Shown piece after piece: positions 26,720-35,390 of a DNA stretch of 64,000 bases. The position numbers and the translations under genes were made by a program. The stretch comes from an uncultured Bacteroidales bacterium (GTDB lineage: Bacteria > Bacteroidota > Bacteroidia > Bacteroidales > Bacteroidaceae), in NCBI GenBank assembly GCA_902800305.1, contig CADCDP010000013.1:1-64000 (forward strand), in the 5' to 3' direction. Under the pieces are notes generated by a model. It was not told where the DNA came from. It did no database searches and was given only the letters and a program-made list of their open reading frames with translations. Within the stretch, counting starts at the first letter, position 1, and every line of letters starts with the position of its first letter.

Positions 26720-29700
26720 AACGCACCACATTCATCCTCGCTTTGCTTCTCTTCGTGATGGCCGCCACAGCACAAACCATTACACGCTCTTTCAGCAACC
26801 AATCGTTAGCAGCTGTGCTCGAAGCCCTCGACACCGAGCAGCAGACCTACAAAATCTCTTTCATTCACAACGAGTTGGAACATCTACAGGTGACAGCCGA
26901 CGTAAAAGACCTCTCTGTGCCTGAAGCCGTGGGACACATCTGCAAAGGGCAACCTGTGAAGGTCAAGGTGAAAAGTACCAATATCTATGTGCAGTACAAG
27001 GCTCAAGCCGACAACCGCAAACTGTGGCTTACGGGGAAGGTGTACGACCACCTGACACACCTCGAACTCCCCCACGCCATCGTCCGTCTGTCAACCGCAG
27101 ACGGTCAGCTTCTCGACTCCTGCGAAGCCATTTCCCATTCCCAGATGGGCAATAACCCCGTCGTTGAGCACAGCGACTTCGCCATTCAAGTTCCAGCACG
27201 CCCAGCCAACTACATCTTTCAAGTCAACTATGCAGGTTTCGAAACCGCAAAGATTCCTTATCGGCTCGACAACATCTATCGTCGAGAACAAAAACGCGAA
27301 CTACCGCCCATCTACGTGAAACGCGAATCCACCCTGCTGCGCGAGGTGACGGTAACAGCCTCGAAAGTGCAGTTCTACTACAAAGGCGACACCCTCGTCT
27401 TCAACGCCGATGCCTTTGAACTGGCAGAAGGGTCAATGCTCGACGCGCTGGTACGTCAACTTCCAGGCATCGAACTGAAGGAAGGTGGTCGCATCTACCA
27501 CAACGGAAAGTACGTCGATGCCCTACTCCTGAACGGGAAGGACTTCTTCCGAGGCGACCACACCATCATGCTCGACAACCTGCCAGCCTACACAGTGAAG
27601 GACATCCAAATCTACGACAAGTGGGGCGACCAAAGCGAGTTTCTGGGGCAGCACGTCATGGGCAATAACCGCTACGTGATGGACGTGAAACTGAAAAAAG
27701 AGTACAGCATTGGGCTGATGGCGAACGTCGAGGCAGGTGGCGGAACGGAAGAAAGATGGCTCGTCCGACTCTTTGCCCTCCGATTCACCGATCACTCACG
27801 CCTTGCCACATACGCCACCGCCAACAACCTAAACGGTGACCGCAAACCAGGCGAAACAGGCAGCTGGAATCCGCAGAAATTGCAGGAAGGTGGACAACTC
27901 ACTCAACAACAGGCAGGTTTCGACTATAGCGTGGATGACCGCAACCAACGTTGGAAGGCAGACGGCAACGTGCAAGTGAGCCACACTGACCTCGACCGCC
28001 AAACCCGCACCAACCGTCAGAACTATCTCGCTACGGGCGACACCTACGAGCGTATCAGCCAAGCCCAACGCGACAAGAATCTGAAGCTGAACACCAGCCA
28101 CCACTACTACCGCAACTTCGGGATGTGGAACCTTGACGTGCGCCCTTCGCTCAACTATCAGAAGTTTGACAATAACAATAGCCATCTCTCGTCCGCCTTC
28201 TATCAGAACGACAGCCTCATCCATCGAAATCTGGAACGAGGCATCACCGAAGGCCACACCCTCGATGGTGGCATTTACCTCAGCAGTACCTTCAAGTTCC
28301 GCCACAGCCCCGACTGGGCATCCATCGATGCCTCAGCCAACTTCTGCGACCAAACGGAAGACCACTACCACCGTCAGCATGTCCTGTACGCTACGACACC
28401 CTCTCTGCAACCAGAGCAGACACTCAACCGCTACGACCGCAACCACCCCAACCGCTCATGGGATGCTTCTGTGAAAGGTACCTACCAAATCAACTTCACC
28501 AGCCTCGTTCGTCTACAGCTTAACGCCAGCTATACCCAGAATGACCGTCACCGCGAGTCATCCATCTTTGACATCGACACTACATACGCCCTCGGTGAGC
28601 TTCCCTCTGTCCACGAATACGAACAGAACATCGACCGTCGCAACAGCTATAGAAGCCACTTCACCGAAAACATCTACGAGTTCAGCCCTCGTCTGTTCTA
28701 CAACTGGTACAAAGGCAAGGAAAAGAAAATCTGGGCACAGCTGGGCTTTCCTGTCACTCTTGTGCATCAGCGGCTGAACTACCAACGCGGAGACATCGAC
28801 ACCCTCGTCACCCGCAACACCATGCCCATCAACATCTGGGATTGCTTTATCGAATACACCACCATCAACCCGAAGTCAGGCAACGCCAACAAGTTCAGTC
28901 TCCAATACATCGCCACAACCACAACCCCCGACTTACTCAACCTCATCAATATGCGCGATGACACCGACCCGTTAAACATCCGCATCGGCAACGACCACCT
29001 GCACAATGCTGTCAACCACAGCATTACCTTCGGGCAACAATGGGGAAACGCCAACCGAAAAGAGGCCACGCACAAATATTGGTTCGGCTACACCTTTATC
29101 CAAAATGCACTCGCCATGGGCTACCAGTATGACCGCTCTACAGGCATCCGCACTTGGCAAGCCGACAACGTGAACGGTAACTGGGATGCCAATGCCGATT
29201 ACAGTTTCAGCACCGCCATCGGAAAGGTACACCCTCTTCGTCTCTACGTCTCCCCCAGCATCCGCTATCAGCACAGCGTCGATTGGGTTGACCAGCAACA
29301 CAGCATCGTCAACACCCTTTCGTTCAACAACACCCTAACCCTCTCCTACAAACTGGGCAACCATAATTTCAGCTTCAGGAGCACCATCCTCTGGCAACGC
29401 TACACCAGCCGACGCTCCGACTTCAAGACACAGCACCCCCTCACCCTTACGAATAGCATGACCGCCCTGCTGAAACTTCCTTGGAAACTGGAACTCAGCA
29501 CCGACCTCAACCTATACACCCGAACAGGGTACGCCGACTCGCAACTCAACACCACCGACTTCGTGTGGAACGCCCGACTTTCCCGTTCCCTCCTCAAAGG
29601 CCGAATGCTCCTCATGCTCGACGGTTTCGACCTTCTCAACCAACTCGACAACGTCACCCGTACCATCAATGCCCAAGGCCGCACCGAAACCTACACCAAC

Positions 29701-29772
29701 GTCCTGCCCCGTTACGTCCTCCTGCACATGGTGTGGCGCATGAACCATCAACCGAAAAAGAAACACCTTTAA
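26716..29772 (+). CDS. Outer-membrane beta-barrel protein with STN-like and plug-like domains
   Basis: 1018 residues from ATG 26716 (MKRTTFILALLLFVMAATAQ); the in-frame ATG at 26692 lies inside the preceding gene. After the signal peptide comes an STN-like domain (about 22-95: ITRSFSNQSLAAVLEALDTE), a carboxypeptidase-regulatory-like domain (about 103-200), a plug-like segment (VTVTASKVQFYYKGDTLVF, SMLDALVRQLPGIELKEGG, LLLNGKDFFRG), then a barrel of some 650 residues. This matches the OMP_b-brl_3-type receptors of Bacteroidota; no SusD follows. The STN unit here and the DUF4974 unit in the anti-sigma are related folds and probably meet in the periplasm during signalling. An AGGAGG (26703-26708) lies 7 bases before the ATG, unusual in this phylum but possibly just coding sequence. 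Confidence 0.87.
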   Translation: MKRTTFILALLLFVMAATAQTITRSFSNQSLAAVLEALDTEQQTYKISFIHNELEHLQVTADVKDLSVPEAVGHICKGQPVKVKVKSTNIYVQYKAQADNRKLWLTGKVYDHLTHLELPHAIVRLSTADGQLLDSCEAISHSQMGNNPVVEHSDFAIQVPARPANYIFQVNYAGFETAKIPYRLDNIYRREQKRELPPIYVKRESTLLREVTVTASKVQFYYKGDTLVFNADAFELAEGSMLDALVRQLPGIELKEGGRIYHNGKYVDALLLNGKDFFRGDHTIMLDNLPAYTVKDIQIYDKWGDQSEFLGQHVMGNNRYVMDVKLKKEYSIGLMANVEAGGGTEERWLVRLFALRFTDHSRLATYATANNLNGDRKPGETGSWNPQKLQEGGQLTQQQAGFDYSVDDRNQRWKADGNVQVSHTDLDRQTRTNRQNYLATGDTYERISQAQRDKNLKLNTSHHYYRNFGMWNLDVRPSLNYQKFDNNNSHLSSAFYQNDSLIHRNLERGITEGHTLDGGIYLSSTFKFRHSPDWASIDASANFCDQTEDHYHRQHVLYATTPSLQPEQTLNRYDRNHPNRSWDASVKGTYQINFTSLVRLQLNASYTQNDRHRESSIFDIDTTYALGELPSVHEYEQNIDRRNSYRSHFTENIYEFSPRLFYNWYKGKEKKIWAQLGFPVTLVHQRLNYQRGDIDTLVTRNTMPINIWDCFIEYTTINPKSGNANKFSLQYIATTTTPDLLNLINMRDDTDPLNIRIGNDHLHNAVNHSITFGQQWGNANRKEATHKYWFGYTFIQNALAMGYQYDRSTGIRTWQADNVNGNWDANADYSFSTAIGKVHPLRLYVSPSIRYQHSVDWVDQQHSIVNTLSFNNTLTLSYKLGNHNFSFRSTILWQRYTSRRSDFKTQHPLTLTNSMTALLKLPWKLELSTDLNLYTRTGYADSQLNTTDFVWNARLSRSLLKGRMLLMLDGFDLLNQLDNVTRTINAQGRTETYTNVLPRYVLLHMVWRMNHQPKKKHL

Positions 29773-29780
29773 AGAGGCAT

Positions 29781-29879
29781 CCTCGTCACCTCAAAAACGG
29801 TCTGAGTCACACCGATACCCCCGGTGTGACTCAGACCGCCTATGCCGGTGTGACTCACACCGACTTTGAGGTGACGAGG
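29781..29879. repeat. Branched inverted-repeat structure downstream of the barrel gene
   Basis: An outer stem CCTCGTCACCTCAAA (29781-29795) pairs exactly with TTTGAGGTGACGAGG (29865-29879). Inside it CGGTCTGAGTCACACCG (29798-29814) pairs exactly with CGGTGTGACTCAGACCG (29822-29838), and a third related block CGGTGTGACTCACACCG (29846-29862) is itself a palindrome. Together they can form a three-way junction in DNA or RNA. A T-run follows at about 29885-29891, so termination of the barrel transcript is likely. The perfection of the arms is more than a terminator needs. Confidence 0.75.
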
Positions 29880-29928
29880 GCATCCCTTTTTAGGCTACGA
29901 GATTAGATTAGCTAAAAGACGAAAGTAG

Positions 29929-30211
29929 CTACAAAAATTTGTACTCATTGTGTAACGGATACAGATCATTTTCGACAATAAGATATCCTTGGCATCTCTC
30001 AATCGGCTCCACGTGGTCAATTAAAAGGTAACAAAGAATAACGATTCCAACGATACAGAAGAAAGTTGATGGATATATGCTGTACACCTAAAATCGTCCA
30101 ATAAAAATGCTTTGGGTTGACATAGCTAAAATAAAATATAAAGAACATACACAATAAGTAGATAGGAAGGTAAAACAACCACCATTATAACCACTTTTTG
30201 TTTGTATTCAT
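29929..30211 (-). pseudogene. Broken small membrane-protein gene
   Basis: From ATG 30211 the minus strand reads MNTNKKWL, an in-frame TAA, then WWLFYLPIYLLCMFFIFYF and on to YWTILG. There the coherent reading moves by one base into GTG-started VYSIYPSTFFCIVGIVILCY and continues to IVENDLYPLHNEYKFL before TAG (29929-29931). Joined, this is a plausible protein of about 93 residues with two or three membrane segments, interrupted by one stop and one frameshift. The DNA is AT-rich. Family not recognised. Confidence 0.5.
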
Positions 30212-30231
30212 CACTTTTCTTTGATAAACTA

Positions 30232-30262
30232 TTGCAAATAAAAACAAATCGTTGTATCTTTG
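30232..30262 (+). promoter_or_regulatory. Bacteroidetes-type promoter
   Basis: TTG (30232-30234), 20 bases, then TATCTTTG (30255-30262): a close match to the -33/-7 consensus. The transcript would begin near 30269 with a small hairpin (TTGGGTTAAGAACCCAA, 30271-30287) in its leader and serve the BACON lipoprotein gene. Confidence 0.75.
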
Positions 30263-30430
30263 TAAAGACTTTGGGTTAAGAACCCAAGTTTGTGCGATGG
30301 CTGCTTATTCGTACTTATTTAAAAGACGAGAAAACCATGTAAGGGTTCAACCGTATAATTGACAAATAAGAATAATATGAAAGAATGGCATACCACCTTT
30401 TACCTTCTACCAATTATTAACAATCAAACT

Positions 30431-31942
30431 ATGACAGAACTAATGAACAAATTCTTTTCTCATCGAAACATCATCGGTTTAACCGCAATGATATGCCTGT
30501 TGTTCGCCTTCGTTTCTTGTAGCAACGATGATAAACACACAGAGGAAGAGGCTGGCAATCCCACGATTGATAATCAAGACCCAATAAACACATCATCCCT
30601 CGTTATGATCAACCATCAAGAATGGTATGATATTGGCATAGGCAAGAAGATTCGAGTTGACGAAAATAATCACTTTGTCGGAGAAGATGGAGTGGAATTC
30701 GCCGCTGTTGGGTACGTTAACGGACTTGCAGATATAAGCACAATTCCAACAAGCGGATGGGCTACAACATTGAGTGTTGCCAAAGGTATAGGTTACTTTA
30801 TTCGTAGTGATGAACACTACGCACGCCTTTATGTTACAAACATTGATACAGACGGAAAAACAAACGTAAAGTACCAAGCACCACTCATTCAGAAAATCGA
30901 GATAGCCAACAGCATGTTGAATTTCACCGCATTTAAAGAAACTCTGGCTATCAAAATGTACCGTCCCACCTCGGTGTCCATTAAACAGAAACCCGAATGG
31001 TGTACAATCACGTTTAGCATAGATTCCATCTACATTGAAGTTACTGACAATAATAAGACAGAAGCTCGTTCTGGAGAAATTATTCTGACGAATGCTTTGG
31101 GCGATGTCGCTATATATGTGGTACAAGGAAGCATTGCTCCCATTTCGTTTACAGAGAATTCTTACACATTTACGGATAAAGATTCTACCCACACATTCAC
31201 CTTAGCAACCCCAACAAAAATGGAAGTGGTAAAAGCTCCCACATGGTGCACAACAACCATTGAGACGGATGCCCTTATTGTTACTGTCGCTCCGAATTTT
31301 CTACTCAATGAACGAAGGGGGGAAATCCTTCTTACAAACAATGTCAGCAACGCCACTTTGACTATTACACAAACAGGTTCGACGCATCCTGCAGCCGAAG
31401 CATTTCTTTTCCTTATCAGTACATCTGGAACAGGAAAGACATGGACTTGGGACACAAGTTTGAATGGCGGCGGTTGGGGTAATTCCGGCTACAAAGGTGA
31501 CTCTGGCGAGAACTTTGCTAATACAGGTAGCAGCACATGGTGGGCTTGTCCTCCAAAGGACTTAAGTAGCCAAATGGATCACTCTGTCGATAAACTTACA
31601 GGTGATTGCTCTTCACTTGCTACAATGGTGTTCCACGAGAACATCACCGTGAAGTGCTACGATGCAGACGGCAAAGAATTCCGTTCTGGCACTTTCTCTA
31701 TTGAGAATTGGAACAGAGGCGAACGCGATGCCGACAATTGGTCAAAAGGTATTCTCAAAACTTCGGCTGGTGCCACACTTTGGCCTTTCGAGATTAACGC
31801 GAAAGACCGTGGTGCTACAAAATATGTGACCGAATACGAAATTATAGAACTTAACCACGATAAACTCGTCCTTGTCCATCCAGACGGAGGTGCTCAGGGC
31901 GCATGGGGCGAAGCAACATGGTGGCGTTTCAAAGCTAAGTAA
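30431..31942 (+). CDS. Surface lipoprotein with BACON-like repeats and an unassigned C-terminal domain
   Basis: About 503 residues. ATG 30431 (MTELMNKFFSHRN) or 30443 (MNKFFSHRN) both give a lipoprotein signal with cysteine after FAFVS; upstream ATG 30377 adds residues without a signal character. After an acidic linker there is a domain at about 60-160, then two BACON-type beta domains (about 160-255 and 255-345, the latter with WCTTTIETDALIVTV and ILLTNNVSNATLTITQTG). The last 150 residues (GTGKTWTWDTSLNGGGWGNS ... WWRFKAK) form a Trp/Gly-rich domain resembling C-terminal domains of Bacteroidota glycan-binding proteins, by impression only. BACON domains usually bind glycans or mucin. It has its own promoter and terminator, no SusCD partner, and AT-rich codons, pointing to lateral acquisition. 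Confidence 0.72.
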   Translation: MTELMNKFFSHRNIIGLTAMICLLFAFVSCSNDDKHTEEEAGNPTIDNQDPINTSSLVMINHQEWYDIGIGKKIRVDENNHFVGEDGVEFAAVGYVNGLADISTIPTSGWATTLSVAKGIGYFIRSDEHYARLYVTNIDTDGKTNVKYQAPLIQKIEIANSMLNFTAFKETLAIKMYRPTSVSIKQKPEWCTITFSIDSIYIEVTDNNKTEARSGEIILTNALGDVAIYVVQGSIAPISFTENSYTFTDKDSTHTFTLATPTKMEVVKAPTWCTTTIETDALIVTVAPNFLLNERRGEILLTNNVSNATLTITQTGSTHPAAEAFLFLISTSGTGKTWTWDTSLNGGGWGNSGYKGDSGENFANTGSSTWWACPPKDLSSQMDHSVDKLTGDCSSLATMVFHENITVKCYDADGKEFRSGTFSIENWNRGERDADNWSKGILKTSAGATLWPFEINAKDRGATKYVTEYEIIELNHDKLVLVHPDGGAQGAWGEATWWRFKAK

Positions 31943-31972
31943 TGGAACATACTCCATAATATACTCCATAAT

Positions 31973-32017
31973 AAAGCCCGTTTGCTGTAGGCTATGCAGC
32001 AAACGGGCTTTTATTTT
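31973..32017. terminator. Bidirectional terminator
   Basis: AAAGCCCGTTTGCTG (31973-31987) pairs perfectly with CAGCAAACGGGCTTT (31997-32011), then TTATTTT. It lies between convergent genes and has A/T flanks on both sides, so it can end both transcripts. Confidence 0.9.
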
Positions 32018-32029
32018 CATCCGTCATTC

Positions 32030-33004
32030 TTACTCTCCCCAACCTAAAGCCGAAGCACCCAAAACGGCGGCATTGGCGTTCATCAAGCCGCTAACGAGGA
32101 ACTTGGCTTTACCTTTGAAGACGTTCATCACAGCTTTGTTGTAGGACTCTTCGATGGGCTTCATGATGAGGTCGCCTGCCTTGCAGAGGCCACCGAAGAA
32201 GATGAAGGCTTCAGGGGATGAGAAGGCAGCGAAGTCGGCACAAGCTTCACCAAGCATCTTGCCTGTAAACTGGAAGATTTCGTTGGCCACTTCATCGCCC
32301 TTACCGGCAGCAATCGACACATCAAGCGATTCGAGTTGGTCGGCTGGCTTTTCGCGAAGCAAGGAGGGACGGGTGGTGTTGGCCAAGATTTCACGAGCGG
32401 TGCGAGCCACACCCGTAGCGGAGCAGTAAGCTTCGAGACAACCTGTGCGACCACATCCACAAGGACGGCCTTCTGCACCACGCACCATAATGACGTGTCC
32501 GAGTTCGCCAGCGAAGCCGTCATGACCATAGAGCAATTGGCCGTTCACTACGATGCCTGAGCCGACGCCTGTGCCAAGGGTGATGACGATGAAGTTCTTC
32601 ATGCCTCGGGCAGCTCCGTAAGCCATCTCGCCCATAGCGGCTGCGTTAGCATCGTTGGTGAGACGAACGGGGAGTCCTTCGAGCTGTTCAGAGAACATTT
32701 TGGCCAAGGGCACAACGGTGGTGTGCGCCCAACTGAGATTGGGGGCATACTCGATGGAACCGCTGTAATAGTTGCCGTTGGGGGCACCAATGCCCATACC
32801 GGCGATGTTCCCGATGCCACCCACCTGTGCGATGAGGGGCTTGAGGCACTGAACTCCTGCCTCAACAAATTCTTCAGCCGTTGGATAGGCTTGCGTCTTG
32901 ATGGAGTCTTCGGCCACAATCTGTCCGCGTGCATCCACGATTCCAAACACGGTGTTCGTACCTCCGAGGTCAACACCAATCACATAAGGTTTTTGTGCAT
33001 CCAT
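32030..33004 (-). CDS. ROK-family glucokinase
   Basis: 324 residues, cytoplasmic. ATP/phosphate motif DLGGTN (12-17), catalytic NDAN (D118), ELGH (167-170) and the zinc-binding CGCGRTGCLEAY (182 on) give a complete ROK kinase. This subgroup phosphorylates glucose (or a close hexose) with ATP, feeding glycolysis; N-acetylglucosamine or mannose activity cannot be excluded. Length fits the family. It is divergent from the esterase gene, with a shared AT-rich promoter region between them, and ends against the bidirectional terminator. Confidence 0.9.
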   Translation of the reverse strand: MDAQKPYVIGVDLGGTNTVFGIVDARGQIVAEDSIKTQAYPTAEEFVEAGVQCLKPLIAQVGGIGNIAGMGIGAPNGNYYSGSIEYAPNLSWAHTTVVPLAKMFSEQLEGLPVRLTNDANAAAMGEMAYGAARGMKNFIVITLGTGVGSGIVVNGQLLYGHDGFAGELGHVIMVRGAEGRPCGCGRTGCLEAYCSATGVARTAREILANTTRPSLLREKPADQLESLDVSIAAGKGDEVANEIFQFTGKMLGEACADFAAFSSPEAFIFFGGLCKAGDLIMKPIEESYNKAVMNVFKGKAKFLVSGLMNANAAVLGASALGWGE

Positions 33005-33075
33005 AATCTTATTTACAATTTGACAATTTACGTTGTACTATCTATTTTTCGATTTAGGTATTTACGATTTATCGG

Positions 33076-33113
33076 CAAAGATAGTTTTTTTTTACTTATT
33101 TTCCTTACCTTTG
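33076..33113. promoter_or_regulatory. Divergent -7 elements between glucokinase and esterase
   Basis: On the minus strand TATCTTTG (33083-33076) and on the plus strand TACCTTTG (33106-33113) each match the -7 box; they face away from each other, 72 and 30 bases from their genes. The -33 boxes are poor T-runs. Confidence 0.5.
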
Positions 33114-33143
33114 CAAAATAATTCATAAAAAAAGATAGAAAAG

Positions 33144-33998
33144 ATGTACAAGATTGCCTTTTTTATGCTCAGTTTCTTCAGTTTTATGGGCTTGCACGCT
33201 CAGCAAACCGCTTTCGACATCGACCTTTGGCCTAACGGTTTACCCAACAGCAACGGCATCGACAAGACGCAGCCGTTCGACGACTCGAAACAGAACTTCA
33301 AGCCTTCCATTCGGGTGTTCCTGCCGGATGCAGCCAAGGCAACCGGACGTGCTGTGGTGTGCTGTCCGGGAGGTGGCTATAGCCATTTAGCCACAGGGCA
33401 TGAGGGTTACGATTGGGCACAATTCTTCAATGAGCGCGGCATTGCCCTCATCGTACTCAAGTATCGTATGCCTCACGCCAATCCCGATGTGCCCATCAGC
33501 GATGCGAAGGAAGCACTACGCTTGGTGAGGGAGAATGCCCAGAAGTGGCACATCAACCCCAAGAAGGTGGGCATCATGGGTTCGTCGGCAGGCGGTCATC
33601 TGGCCAGCACCATCTCGACCCACAGCGATACGCTCACGGCTCCCGCTTTCCAGATTCTCTTCTACCCCGTGGTAACGTTCGACTACCAATATACGCATAA
33701 AGGAAGCCGTCACGGCTTGATTGGCGAGAATGCTCCGCAAGAACTGGTAAATCTCTACAGTAACGAGCTACAAGTGACCACCAAGACTCCCCCTGCCATC
33801 ATGCTGCTGAGCGACGACGATGGGCTGGTGGTGCCACAAAACAGCGTCAACTACTATTTGGCATTGAAGAAGAACCACGTGAAAGCCACCATGCACATCT
33901 ATCCGTCGGGCGGTCACGGCTGGGGATGTCGAGAGAACTTCAAGTACCACAAAGAAATGATGGCCGACCTCAGTGCTTGGCTGGAAAGCTTTAAATAA
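33144..33998 (+). CDS. Secreted alpha/beta-hydrolase (carbohydrate-esterase-like)
   Basis: 284 residues with a signal peptide (MYKIAFFMLSFFSFMGLHAQ, cleaved near Q20). The oxyanion motif CPGGGY (74-79), nucleophile elbow GSSAGG (S148), acid in LLSDDDGLV (about 225) and GGHGWG histidine (H258) make a full catalytic triad. The pattern matches the BD-FAE/acetyl-xylan-esterase type of alpha/beta-hydrolase, so deacetylation of plant polysaccharide fragments in the periplasm is a fair expectation but not shown. Followed after 2 bases by the LysE-family gene, so the two may be cotranscribed, although a functional link is not obvious. Confidence 0.82.
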   Translation: MYKIAFFMLSFFSFMGLHAQQTAFDIDLWPNGLPNSNGIDKTQPFDDSKQNFKPSIRVFLPDAAKATGRAVVCCPGGGYSHLATGHEGYDWAQFFNERGIALIVLKYRMPHANPDVPISDAKEALRLVRENAQKWHINPKKVGIMGSSAGGHLASTISTHSDTLTAPAFQILFYPVVTFDYQYTHKGSRHGLIGENAPQELVNLYSNELQVTTKTPPAIMLLSDDDGLVVPQNSVNYYLALKKNHVKATMHIYPSGGHGWGCRENFKYHKEMMADLSAWLESFK

Positions 33999-34000
33999 AT

Positions 34001-34759
34001 ATGATACTACTACAAACAATACCTCAGATGCCGTCGCTGAACTTCCAAGACTGGATGCAGAACGTCGGCGTGTTCGAGGAAATCATGAAGGGTTTCCTCA
34101 TTGGGGTACTGGCATCGGCACCCATGGGGCCTGTGGGTATCCTCACTGTCCAGCGCACTTTGAACAAGGGACGTTGGGAAGGTTTCGCTACGGGCATCGG
34201 TGCCAGCATCAGCGACATCCTGTATGCCATCATCACAGGTTACTTCATGTATCTGGTGGTGGACATCATCGAAGACCCCATCATCGCCTTGTGGATTAAG
34301 GTGATAGGTTCGGTGCTGTTGTTCGCTTTTGGTGTATATACGTTCAAGAGCATACCGCCACACAAGGTGTTAGACCGCGAGTCGCCTGTCGAAACCAAGA
34401 ACAAGTTGAACGGTTTCATTATCTCAGGCTTCTTCATCACGGTGTCTAATCCGCTGATTATCCTGCTGTTTGTAGCTCTCTTCGGCCAGTTCACCTTTAT
34501 CTTGGCAGGTAACTGGCTGGCGCAGACGATGGGCTACATCTCCATCGTGGCAGGTGCACTGGCTTGGTGGTTCGGATTGACATGGTTGGTGGACAAGGTA
34601 AGGGCACGGTTCAGCCATCAGGTCATCTGGCGCATGAACCGAATTATCGGTATCGTGGTGATGGTGGTGAGTGCCTTGATGATTGTGTATGCGCTGACGG
34701 GACACACGTTCCATTACATCCCATTCGGCAACGACCCAGGGTTCCAATTATTTGAATAA
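34001..34759 (+). CDS. LysE-family membrane exporter
   Basis: 252 residues, with six hydrophobic segments (about 28-48, 62-85, 96-113, 137-165, 176-198, 217-240). The hallmark of the LysE/RhtB family, GVLASAPMGPVGILTVQRTL, is at about 35-54, followed by GFATGIGASISDILYA. These transporters export amino acids or related small molecules across the inner membrane; substrate not predictable. The start at 34001 gives a 25-residue N-terminal lead without signal peptide. DUF4924 and rmlD follow on the same strand with short gaps, an order I recall from other Bacteroidales. Confidence 0.85.
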   Translation: MILLQTIPQMPSLNFQDWMQNVGVFEEIMKGFLIGVLASAPMGPVGILTVQRTLNKGRWEGFATGIGASISDILYAIITGYFMYLVVDIIEDPIIALWIKVIGSVLLFAFGVYTFKSIPPHKVLDRESPVETKNKLNGFIISGFFITVSNPLIILLFVALFGQFTFILAGNWLAQTMGYISIVAGALAWWFGLTWLVDKVRARFSHQVIWRMNRIIGIVVMVVSALMIVYALTGHTFHYIPFGNDPGFQLFE

Positions 34760-34776
34760 TCAAGACAGATTATAGC

Positions 34777-35322
34777 ATGTATATATCAGAACAGCTGAAA
34801 AAGAAGAACATAGCGGAGTATCTGCTCTATATGTGGCAGGTGGAGGACACGTTGCGTGCATGGGGACTGGATGCTGACAAGATGGCTGAAACATACATTC
34901 CACAATTCGGTCTCGATGCCAGCAAAAGCGAAGAGTTGAAGGGGTGGTACGAAAACCTTATACAGATGATGCGTGAGGAGGGGGTGACGGAAAAAGGACA
35001 TCTGCAAGTCAACAAGAACATCCTCATTCTGCTGACCGACCTACACGCACAACTCTTAAAATCGAGCAAGCACCCGTTCTACTCTGCGGCTTACTACAAG
35101 GCACTACCCTTCATTGTAGAGCTAAGGGCAAAAAGCCCACAGAGCCAAGAGAAAAACGAATTAGAGACTTGCTTCGATGCCCTCTATGGGGTGATGTTGC
35201 TCAGAATACAGAAGAAGCCCGTTTCATCGGCCACAGCCAATGCCGTTGACCACATCGCCAAGCTTATCGGCCTCTTGAGCGACTACTACAAGAAAGACAA
35301 AGAGGGAGAAGTGGAATATTAG
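34777..35322 (+). CDS. DUF4924-family protein
   Basis: 181 residues, soluble and mainly helical: MYISEQLKKKNIAEYLLYMW, then LKGWYENLIQMMREEGVTEKG and LQVNKNILILLTDLHAQLLK. The sequence matches DUF4924, a family restricted to Bacteroidota and usually found just before rmlD. No catalytic motif or membrane segment is seen. Function unknown. It starts 17 bases after the exporter gene. Confidence 0.82.
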   Translation: MYISEQLKKKNIAEYLLYMWQVEDTLRAWGLDADKMAETYIPQFGLDASKSEELKGWYENLIQMMREEGVTEKGHLQVNKNILILLTDLHAQLLKSSKHPFYSAAYYKALPFIVELRAKSPQSQEKNELETCFDALYGVMLLRIQKKPVSSATANAVDHIAKLIGLLSDYYKKDKEGEVEY

Positions 35323-35390
35323 ACGCTGTGCGGCGCTTCGCTAAATGATAAAGGATAAATGAAAAATGAAAAAGTAAAAAAGAATTAGAT
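35323..35390 (+). repeat. ATGATAA spacer element
   Basis: A GC-rich lead (GACGCTGTGCGGCGCTTCGC) followed by TAAATGATAAAGGATAAATG and further AAATGA units. It fills the DUF4924-rmlD gap in the same orientation as the copies at 23993 and 52708. Confidence 0.55.
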
